A stretch of DNA of 44,356 nucleotides from Pseudomonadota bacterium (GTDB taxonomy: Bacteria > Bdellovibrionota > UBA2428), in the NCBI GenBank assembly GCA_018001635.1, contig JAGNHS010000022.1, forward strand, positions 1 through 44,356, in the 5' to 3' direction. The translations under genes were made by a program, and so were the position numbers. Positions 23,888-30,605 of this stretch are shown one piece after another (the stretch's first letter is position 1; each line of letters starts with the position of its first letter). The notes beneath the pieces were generated by a model, which did not search any database, was not told where the DNA came from, and worked only from the letters and a program-made list of their open reading frames with translations.

Positions 23888-24375
23888 CACCAAGCTCCTC
23901 CGAGTTCATATCTATACGAGGCCGTAATAAAAACTGTCCATAAATCAGGAGCATCTAGAACCCCATGATAGCGGGTTTGCATACCAACAGCAAAGTTATC
24001 CGTTAGATTAAAATCACCGCTAATCCCACCATTTGATCCAAACTTTGTTGAAATACCTGCTTCTTTATAAAAGCCCGCACCACCAATTATACCGAGGCGA
24101 AACTCTTGGAAATCCACGGGATAAATTACAATCGCGGGACTGAAATAGTAGTGTGTCTCGCTTTTAATTTGGCCAGTTGCAAAATCGGCCTGAAAGGCGA
24201 TCCATCCATAAGGATTCACTCCAAAAACGGCTCCGTAACCAATTGACGAAGCCTTATCTGTTCCATAACCACCGACTTGACCACCTATTTTAAGCTCTTG
24301 GCCAAAACCTTGTATTGCCAATAGAAAAAGAGCCCCATAAAGACCTGAAAAAAGATAGTTTTTAAACTTATTCAT
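23887..24375 (-). CDS. Small outer-membrane beta-barrel protein
   Basis: A 162-residue exported protein: signal segment YLFSGLYGALFLLAIQGFGQ, then eight or so short amphipathic strands rich in Gly, Tyr and Phe (VGGYGTD, GYGAVFGV, FQADFATG, YYFSPAIVIY, RLGIIGGAGFY, FNLTDNFAVGM, TVFITASYRYEL). This is the pattern of small OmpA/OmpW-like barrels; a specific family is not assigned. It is the first gene of the acyl-CoA breakdown operon and its stop codon overlaps the biotin-carrier ATG by one base, so the pairing is intimate. Whether it handles hydrophobic substrates for that pathway is inference. A divergent dyad lies upstream. Confidence 0.75.
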   Translation of the reverse strand: MNKFKNYLFSGLYGALFLLAIQGFGQELKIGGQVGGYGTDKASSIGYGAVFGVNPYGWIAFQADFATGQIKSETHYYFSPAIVIYPVDFQEFRLGIIGGAGFYKEAGISTKFGSNGGISGDFNLTDNFAVGMQTRYHGVLDAPDLWTVFITASYRYELGGAW

Positions 24376-24398
24376 AGACTTAAAAAGTTAGAACAAAT

Positions 24399-24447
24399 AA
24401 CGTCAAAACACAAAGGGTCCTCAGCATGAAGGTACCGTTTTGACGTT
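24399..24447. promoter_or_regulatory. Perfect 11-bp inverted repeat between divergent operons
   Basis: AACGTCAAAAC (24399-24409) and GTTTTGACGTT (24437-24447) are exact inverse copies separated by 27 nt in the 101-bp gap between the outer-membrane gene (24375, minus) and plsB (24477, plus). Each arm holds TTGACG pointing outward, so both could overlap -35 boxes. A smaller GTTG-TG-CAAC dyad abuts the right arm (24445-24454). This looks like a regulator site for both operons. Confidence 0.55.
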
Positions 24448-24476
24448 GTGCAACTCAGAGAGGTCCCGACTGTATT

Positions 24477-26951
24477 ATGATTAAAAATACTGCGACAATT
24501 GAAACTTTGAGTAAAAGCACCACTCGCATTCCACAATTTTTTGCCAACATTTTATTTAGAAGCTTTGAAACTCAAGAACTTTTTATTGAACAACTTGAAC
24601 GGCTTCGAAGTGAACATCCTAAAAAGCCTCTCATTTTATGTTTGTTTAATGCCGGCTTAATTGAATACTTTGCCGTCCGCCTTTTTATCTTTAATAAATT
24701 TGGTGAAACTTTTGAGCTGTCGCACGCTCTTGGAATTTCGCGCTTTTTACAAGACTTCTTTTCTTTTCGTTTAAAAAGAACCTTGTCTTCGATTGGCCTG
24801 CTTAGAAAAGAAAAATCTCATTTAGCAGTTTGTTTAAAATCACTTGAAGAAGGAAAACCTCTATTTCTAAACATGAAGGTTTTAGACAACAAAAAAGTTT
24901 TTGAACAGGCGCCTAGCGAACGTTACTTGTCGGCCATAAAAAAATATCATCCCAACTCAATCATTGTTCCAATTGCTTTCGTTTGGAAGCGGGCACCCAA
25001 GGTGATCGACGAAGCGCCTAAAGGATTTAACGAAAAACTTTTAAAATTATTAGCCGCTCCATTGTCTTTGCCTTGGTATTTTTTGCTCGGCGACCCTTAT
25101 TCTCCTAAGGGACTTCGAAAACTCCTTCTCATTATGCGTGGTTACTCAAAAAGTGTATTAAGGGCTACCGAATCATTTTCGATTCAAGAATATGAGCCCC
25201 ACGTCATTCGGCGAAAAGTATACCTAGCCATTCAACATGAAAAAAGAGTTTTACTTGGTCCAATTTACAAATCCACAAACTCTGTTCAAGAAGAAGTTCT
25301 TGGAAGTCCTTCGTTTAAAAATTTTTTAAATAACCTCTCAAATGAAACAGGAACTCCAGAAAAGTCTTTAAACAAAAGAAGTGTTTTCCTTTTTAACCAA
25401 ATGGCGGCCCAATACAGATATTTCGTAGTTGAGGTGGCCTCTTGGATTTTAACAAGAGTGTTTAGAACTATTTACCATGGAGTAGAATATGACAGGGCTG
25501 AATTAGAAAAAATTCGAGAAGCTTCAAAGGAAGGCACCGTAATTCTAGTGCCCAATCATAGAAGTTATTTTGATTTTCTACTTCTTTCTTATGTGCTTTT
25601 TAATGAGCACTTCATGCCTCCCCATGTTGCGGCAGGAATCAATTTAAATTTTTGGCCCATCGGCGGTTTGCTAAAAAGAGGCGGCGCGATTTTTATCCAA
25701 CGCTCTTTTAAAGGAGACCCTCTTTATACAGAAATTTTCCGCAGATACATCGTTCATCTTTTAAACAATAAAATTGTGTTTGAGTTTTTCATAGAAGGTA
25801 TGCGTTCAAGAAATGGAAAGGCCGCACCCCCACGCTATGGAATTCTAAAAATGATTTATGAGGCTTCGCAAAACAAAGAAATCACCCAAAACCTTCGAAT
25901 TCTTCCCGTTTCAATAACATACGACGTTGTCACCGAAGAAAAGGCCCACCGACGAGAGCTTGAAGGCGGAAAAAAAATTCAAGAAAGTTTTTTAAATCTT
26001 TTAGGCTCAATTTCTTTTTTCTTCAAAAACTATGGCCGTGTCCATTTAAGATTTGCGGATGCTCTACCGGTCGAAAATTGGATAAGCGACAAAGGAACGC
26101 GCTTTGGACTTCAAAAACTTTCATTTGAAGTTTGCCACAGAATCAACGAAGCCACGCTCTTAACCCCCATGGGATTAGTTTGCGGAGTGCTTTTAGCAAA
26201 GCCCGGCAACGCACTTTCTAAAGGTGACCTAGAGAATTGGCTTGAAAAACTTCACATCGACATTCTCAAACTTAATTCTCCCCTCACTCCTGAACTAAAA
26301 GAGAATTTTCTTAAACCTTGCCGAAGAGCCTTGGCGAGACTCATCGACTCTAAGGTTGTAGAAAAATATCACTTACAAGACGGAGGTGTTGGCCTACGAG
26401 TTCCGGGGAAAGAAAGAATACAAGTTTTATATTATAAAAACTCTGTCATACACGCTTTTGTGCTCGCGGCTCTAAGGGGTATTGCAGGAAAAAACAAGGA
26501 TGAACTTCTAGAGCTTAGGAATCTTTTAGAGTTTGAATTTTTCTTTCCTGAAAAGGAAAAATTCTTTCAACAAATAGAGGCTCTGCCTTCAGACCTAAAT
26601 TATGGGTTTTTCTCTCATTGGATAGACGACACTCTTGAGAACATTCAATTGGGACTTAGTTATTTAAAACAAAGTCACTCATTAAAGCTTGACGACAAAA
26701 CATGGAACTTGCGCCTTATGAAATATGGTCAGGAAAAAATATTAGAGTTTTCTACAAAACGCTTTGAAGCGGTGAACACTCAAAGCTTCAAGGCTTTTTT
26801 AAGTTTAGCCCAAAACGAAAAGTGGCTTCAACCTTCAACAAAAGCTAAAGAATCTATCCTTGGTGTTCACTCTTTAAACGATATTGAAAATGCTCTAACA
26901 AGAGTTCGATATTTTAGAAGTAAAATTCCCGACTGGGACACTCTTAAGTAA
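24477..26951 (+). CDS. plsB: Glycerol-3-phosphate 1-O-acyltransferase (PlsB type)
   Basis: Transfers an acyl chain to position 1 of glycerol-3-phosphate, the first step of phospholipid synthesis, at the inner-membrane face. The acyltransferase motifs are in order: NHRSYFDF with HX4D at His361 and Asp366, GAIFIQRSF, IEGMRSRNG (Glu440, Gly441) and LPVSITYDVVTEE. Length is 824 residues, close to E. coli PlsB (807), with long N- and C-terminal extensions as in that family. The ATG at 24477 has no Shine-Dalgarno sequence; TATTAT overlaps it. It is divergent from the acyl-CoA degradation operon across an inverted repeat and is followed 12 nt later by the TIGR02757 gene. Confidence 0.93.
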   Translation: MIKNTATIETLSKSTTRIPQFFANILFRSFETQELFIEQLERLRSEHPKKPLILCLFNAGLIEYFAVRLFIFNKFGETFELSHALGISRFLQDFFSFRLKRTLSSIGLLRKEKSHLAVCLKSLEEGKPLFLNMKVLDNKKVFEQAPSERYLSAIKKYHPNSIIVPIAFVWKRAPKVIDEAPKGFNEKLLKLLAAPLSLPWYFLLGDPYSPKGLRKLLLIMRGYSKSVLRATESFSIQEYEPHVIRRKVYLAIQHEKRVLLGPIYKSTNSVQEEVLGSPSFKNFLNNLSNETGTPEKSLNKRSVFLFNQMAAQYRYFVVEVASWILTRVFRTIYHGVEYDRAELEKIREASKEGTVILVPNHRSYFDFLLLSYVLFNEHFMPPHVAAGINLNFWPIGGLLKRGGAIFIQRSFKGDPLYTEIFRRYIVHLLNNKIVFEFFIEGMRSRNGKAAPPRYGILKMIYEASQNKEITQNLRILPVSITYDVVTEEKAHRRELEGGKKIQESFLNLLGSISFFFKNYGRVHLRFADALPVENWISDKGTRFGLQKLSFEVCHRINEATLLTPMGLVCGVLLAKPGNALSKGDLENWLEKLHIDILKLNSPLTPELKENFLKPCRRALARLIDSKVVEKYHLQDGGVGLRVPGKERIQVLYYKNSVIHAFVLAALRGIAGKNKDELLELRNLLEFEFFFPEKEKFFQQIEALPSDLNYGFFSHWIDDTLENIQLGLSYLKQSHSLKLDDKTWNLRLMKYGQEKILEFSTKRFEAVNTQSFKAFLSLAQNEKWLQPSTKAKESILGVHSLNDIENALTRVRYFRSKIPDWDTLK

Positions 26952-26963
26952 AGATTTATTATA

Positions 26964-27887
26964 ATGAAGTCACCTATGAATATTAAAAATCAAGTTGATT
27001 CTATCTATAAGCGATTTCATCAGAAATCTTATTTAGAGCTCGACCCGCTTCACGTGCTCATAGACGGACTTAATCCCAACGATGCTGAAGTTCTGTCTTT
27101 TATTATGGCGGGGCTTTCTTATGGACGAGTTGAGCAAATTGTTAAATCCTTTAAAAATCTTCTTTTTTGCTTAGAAAAATTGAATTGTAAAAAAAACGGA
27201 GAAGGACTTTCAAAGTATCTATTGAATAGCTTTAAAAAACAAGAAGCATCGCAAGCTTTGAAAGGATGGGTTCATCGGCTCAACACTGAGCACGACATTG
27301 TTGAACTCTTTTCTGTGCTCCATAATATTTTAAATGAAAAGGGCTCATTATGCGCTCACTTCCAAGAATCCTATTTAGAGAATCCAGAAGAACAAATTTC
27401 GAAATTTGGCCAAATTTTTAGAAACTCAACAACAAATCAATCTCTTCACAAAAAGTGGAAAGGGACTGGAGCCTCATGGTTTGCTCCTGATCCAAAAGAT
27501 GGAAGCACCTGTAAGCGATTGATGATGTGGTTTCGTTGGATGATTCGCGATGACAGGATTGATCTTGGCTTGTGGCAAAGGGCCCCACTCATAAATACAA
27601 AACTTCCCCGCCCTTCACCCGAGCGACTTTTTTATCCTGTGGATACCCATATTTTTAGATGGGGAAAAAATCACAACGTTATAAAATCAAACTCAATGAA
27701 CTGGAAAAGTGTTAGAGAAATTACGGATGTTTTTAAAAAGCTATCACCTGAAGATCCTGTAAAATATGATTTCTCGCTTTGCACTGAAGGAAAATTAAAT
27801 TTTAGAGACTCTTTTAGTCTTTCTAAAAAAGTAACCCCAAAGAAAAGTCGTGCTTCGTCTCCCCGCTCCCTTGAGTTACAAAAGTAG
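26964..27887 (+). CDS. TIGR02757 (DUF2400) family protein
   Basis: A 307-residue protein of the TIGR02757 family, which shares the helical fold of HhH-GPD base-excision glycosylases but has no proven activity. Typical segments are AGLSYGRVEQI, WFAPDPKDGSTCKRLMMWFRWM, DLGLWQ and FYPVDTHIFRWG, and then SPEDPVKYDFSLC. It starts 12 nt after plsB and is probably co-transcribed with it. The last 65 nt overlap the 3' end of the convergent outer-membrane gene. The corresponding tail (KKVTPKKSRASSPRSL) is not part of the conserved domain, so the extension is likely secondary. Confidence 0.9.
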   Translation: MKSPMNIKNQVDSIYKRFHQKSYLELDPLHVLIDGLNPNDAEVLSFIMAGLSYGRVEQIVKSFKNLLFCLEKLNCKKNGEGLSKYLLNSFKKQEASQALKGWVHRLNTEHDIVELFSVLHNILNEKGSLCAHFQESYLENPEEQISKFGQIFRNSTTNQSLHKKWKGTGASWFAPDPKDGSTCKRLMMWFRWMIRDDRIDLGLWQRAPLINTKLPRPSPERLFYPVDTHIFRWGKNHNVIKSNSMNWKSVREITDVFKKLSPEDPVKYDFSLCTEGKLNFRDSFSLSKKVTPKKSRASSPRSLELQK

Positions 27888-28737
27888 CCGCATAGTCTGC
27901 ACTAAACTTATCAGCAGAATACCCCATTCCTGCACTCAACAGCTTTTGAGACCATGGAGAATTCTCTCTATAACCAGCCTTTAATGAAAGTGACTTATAT
28001 AAATACTCAGCACCAATAGCGTAAACAAATAGACTGTCAGAAGGACGCCTAAACTTTGATGCAGAATCTAATTTTTCATATCGCATCAGTAGTGCTGAAA
28101 AAATTATGCTTTCATTTAATAGATAATCTGCTCCCAATTGCACTGAGGTTGGAAGATAATCATTTTCATCGTCGAGAAAATTAGTAACACCAATACCTAA
28201 ACGAGTGCTCGGTGCGGCCTGATAATAAAATCCTAAATCCCCATTCCAAACCGTCGCATTCTGAAGACTCGGATTTTGATAAGTGTTTATGTTTACGTAT
28301 TTAGCTCCTCCGCCAAAAGAAACTTCTTCTGAAACCTTCGCAAACAAAGAGAGCCCCACTCGACTCTCTACCCTTTGAAAATCACCAGCGGCTTCATCTT
28401 GAATGGCGCTTTTCTTAGAATCGCGTCTTAAATAATAAACTCCACCGCCTAGCTGGCTAGATTTAGTATCGACTATAGAGGCCAACATCGTTTTACCAGT
28501 GCTTAAATATCCAACCCCAACATTATATTGCTTGGGGATAGCCGCTGCCGCTGGATTAAGAATTAAATTATCGTAGGAAGCGGGGGTCGCTACGGAAGCC
28601 GAACCCTTTGCTGAAGATTTAGGCCCGCTTAAAGTTAAAGTATCAGACTGCGTAGGCTTTGTAGCAAATGACTGGCTACAAAAAAAACCGAAAAAAGATA
28701 AAAATATTTTATGTTTTAAGCTTAGAGGTTGAATCAT
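27823..28737 (-). CDS. PorV/FadL-like outer-membrane barrel protein
   Basis: A 304-residue exported protein. After a signal peptide (HKIFLSFFGFFCSQSFA) it has SVATPASYDNLILNPAAAA, the N-terminal hatch-like pattern of the PorV/FadL superfamily. A series of amphipathic strands follows (VGVGYLSTG, GGGVYYLRR, FGGGAKYV, LGIGVTNFL, SLKAGYREN). The protein ends in DFSLGLLF, with the C-terminal phenylalanine recognised by the BAM machinery. Function is unknown; related proteins assist secretion or bind hydrophobic ligands. Its 3' end overlaps the TIGR02757 gene by 65 nt. A good promoter ends 8 nt before its ATG. Confidence 0.8.
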   Translation of the reverse strand: MIQPLSLKHKIFLSFFGFFCSQSFATKPTQSDTLTLSGPKSSAKGSASVATPASYDNLILNPAAAAIPKQYNVGVGYLSTGKTMLASIVDTKSSQLGGGVYYLRRDSKKSAIQDEAAGDFQRVESRVGLSLFAKVSEEVSFGGGAKYVNINTYQNPSLQNATVWNGDLGFYYQAAPSTRLGIGVTNFLDDENDYLPTSVQLGADYLLNESIIFSALLMRYEKLDSASKFRRPSDSLFVYAIGAEYLYKSLSLKAGYRENSPWSQKLLSAGMGYSADKFSADYAATFVTQGSGETKHDFSLGLLF

Positions 28738-28745
28738 AGAACTAA

Positions 28746-28774
28746 GTTATAGTCTTGGCCCATGTCTTTGTCAT
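28746..28774 (-). promoter_or_regulatory. Strong-looking promoter directly before the outer-membrane gene
   Basis: On the minus strand ATGACA (28774-28769), 17 nt and TATAAC (28751-28746) match consensus at 5/6 each. The ATG at 28737 lies 8 nt after the -10 box, so the transcript would have a leader of about 2 nt. Confidence 0.5.
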
Positions 28775-28931
28775 TTTATGACTCCAAAACAAAAGTGACC
28801 AAAGTTTTTACAGTTATATAAAAATAACACATTAACAATTGAAGACCTCGCTTCACAAAGTTCTGAATATTTCAGGCTTTTTTAGCTGGCCCACTCCTTG
28901 CAACTATTCATTTGAAACAAGGGGTTTGTAT

Positions 28932-29630
28932 ATGAAAAGAATTCTATTAGCGCTCATTCTAACAACTGGATCTTTTATGGCTTCAGCTTGGGAGAACTTC
29001 ACCATAGGTGGAAGTCTAGGTTTTGGTTCCTTTAACGGCAACTCAGCCGTAGGGGGAAATATTGGCTTAGGTTACTCCACTGGAAACGGCCCCGCATACG
29101 GTGGCTGGGGTGGCGGCTATATGGGATCACCCATTTTGCCATACGGCCAAGCTTATCAAAGCATGCTTGGTTACGGAAATCTTTGCACTCAATTACCTAA
29201 TTTCGGAATAGGCCAATATCCGAGCAATCTAGGAAGATATCCCATTCAACAACCCTTGCTTTCTCAACTCTACAGACCAACACAATATCAAATGCCCTAT
29301 CCAATTAACGGCGGTATCTCTGGAGGATGCGGAATGTCTCCATGTGGCGGTGGAATCTACACTGGTGGCGTTATGGGTGCTTGTGGAATGTCTCCATGTG
29401 GCGGCGGTGCCATCAATGCTGGAGGAATTTACAACGCTGGAATCTCTGGTGGTGGAGTTTACGGTAGCGGCAACATAATTGCTTCTTTAGGAATGTATCT
29501 TCAAGGAACAAGCGTTATGCCAATTGCTGCTCCTCGTTGCCAAAGTTGCTGCACCCAGATTGTTCAACAACAACCAGTACTTTACGGTTCTCCAAGAACT
29601 CCTGGCTTAATACCAAGAGCAACGCACTGA
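28932..29630 (+). CDS. Secreted glycine-rich protein with duplicated Cys motif
   Basis: From ATG 28932 the protein has a clean signal peptide (KRILLALILTTGSFMASAW), and AAGGGG lies 7 nt upstream. An upstream in-frame start at 28839 would add 31 residues and is not needed. The mature part is very rich in Gly, Tyr, Pro, Asn and Ser with no charged clusters. CGMSPCGGG occurs twice exactly, 18 residues apart, and further cysteines occur as CQSCC. It resembles a structural or surface coat protein, perhaps cross-linked by disulfides, but no family is recognised. A strong terminator follows 14 nt after the stop, so the gene is probably its own transcription unit. Confidence 0.8.
   Translation: MKRILLALILTTGSFMASAWENFTIGGSLGFGSFNGNSAVGGNIGLGYSTGNGPAYGGWGGGYMGSPILPYGQAYQSMLGYGNLCTQLPNFGIGQYPSNLGRYPIQQPLLSQLYRPTQYQMPYPINGGISGGCGMSPCGGGIYTGGVMGACGMSPCGGGAINAGGIYNAGISGGGVYGSGNIIASLGMYLQGTSVMPIAAPRCQSCCTQIVQQQPVLYGSPRTPGLIPRATH
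29328..29408 (+). repeat. Two near-identical copies of a CGMSPCGGG-coding unit
   Basis: Copies begin at 29328 and 29382, 54 nt apart (18 codons). The DNA over the first 24 nt or so differs at only one or two silent positions, so the duplication is recent or held by selection. Confidence 0.7.
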
Positions 29631-29643
29631 TTCGACATATTTC

Positions 29644-29686
29644 AAAGCTACGCTTGCCCTTAACAGGCAAGCGTAGCTTTTTTTTT
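29644..29686 (+). terminator. Strong intrinsic terminator after the glycine-rich gene
   Basis: AAAGCTACGCTTGCC (29644-29658) and its exact inverse (29666-29680) make a 15-bp stem with a 7-nt loop, running into nine T residues (29678-29686). It lies 14 nt after the stop at 29630 and ends 22 nt before the next gene. Confidence 0.93.
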
Positions 29687-29708
29687 GCGCATCTAATAAG
29701 ATCGCAGA

Positions 29709-30596
29709 ATGAAAACCTTCTGGAGCCTTTCTCTACTTTTTTCAACTGTATCTTTCGCTCACTTCCCTCAAATCGGACAAATCGTAAGATACCAGCCTAT
29801 GCTTAAAAGAAACTCTCCTTCTTTTGTGTCTTCAGGAACATTGGAAATTCAGGGCACGCGACTTCCTTATTCTCTCGAATGGAGCTCTGGCAAAGACTAC
29901 ACAGTGACCATAGAAAATGTTCCAAATTCTTTTGTAAACTCCGATAGCACTTCATCGGGCAACTGGAAGTTACAGAGAAAAAACGATCAGTGCCTTATTC
30001 AAGCAGGAAGAAAAGTGGCCCCCTGTCCTGCACCAAGCCTATGGGCGCTTCTCGAGCTTAGTTCGCAAACAACTGAAGTGGTTTCATCTTTAAAAAAGGA
30101 ATTTTTCATTAGCGATGCTGAAGCCCTTTACAGCGAAACAAACTCTAAAGATCCAAAAACAGAAAACTCTGAGAGCAGCAAAAGACCCGAACTCATAGTC
30201 ACTCATTTTGGAAATCAACCTAAAGCCGTATTACAAATTAAAAATCTTAAATATTCCGAAGGAGATTCTGCGCAAGCCATTGAGTTTGATCAAACTCACC
30301 TGCTTCCGGTTAAAGCTCAATTCAAATTCAACGACGCTCTCTTTTCCTATGAATCGTCACTAGGACAATGGGGGAAAAAAGAAAATTCTCGATTCAAAGC
30401 TATTTTGAGCACTCGACTAAAAGTTTTTAAAGGCAAGGATCCCATCGGAATTCTCGAACGTCGTCTTAACGAAGGAGCGACACCTTCAAGCAATAAAACA
30501 TCATTAAAAGATGATTTTGCTTCTCTTGACTCTTTGCGGGGAGAATTAAGCCTTTCCGGCGAACGTCTCTTAGACTTTTTAATACTTTCTCATTAA
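29709..30596 (+). CDS. Unrecognised secreted protein upstream of priA
   Basis: A 295-residue exported protein with signal peptide KTFWSLSLLFSTVSFA. The mature part has beta-rich segments (LEIQGTRLPYSLEW, YTVTIENVPNSF, AVLQIKNLKYS, VKAQFKFNDALFSYES). One close cysteine pair (QCLIQAGRKVAPC) fits a short disulfide loop. The C-terminus is a helical Ser-rich tail. No family is recognised. It is separated from the upstream glycine-rich gene by a terminator and from priA by only 9 nt, so it shares a transcript with priA. A functional link with replication restart is not obvious. Confidence 0.75.
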   Translation: MKTFWSLSLLFSTVSFAHFPQIGQIVRYQPMLKRNSPSFVSSGTLEIQGTRLPYSLEWSSGKDYTVTIENVPNSFVNSDSTSSGNWKLQRKNDQCLIQAGRKVAPCPAPSLWALLELSSQTTEVVSSLKKEFFISDAEALYSETNSKDPKTENSESSKRPELIVTHFGNQPKAVLQIKNLKYSEGDSAQAIEFDQTHLLPVKAQFKFNDALFSYESSLGQWGKKENSRFKAILSTRLKVFKGKDPIGILERRLNEGATPSSNKTSLKDDFASLDSLRGELSLSGERLLDFLILSH

Positions 30597-30605
30597 AAGA
30601 ACTCA

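Noticed and set aside
28839-28931. N-terminal extension of the glycine-rich protein.
   Set aside because: The ATG at 28932 has AAGGGG upstream and a clean signal peptide directly after it; the extension would bury the signal.
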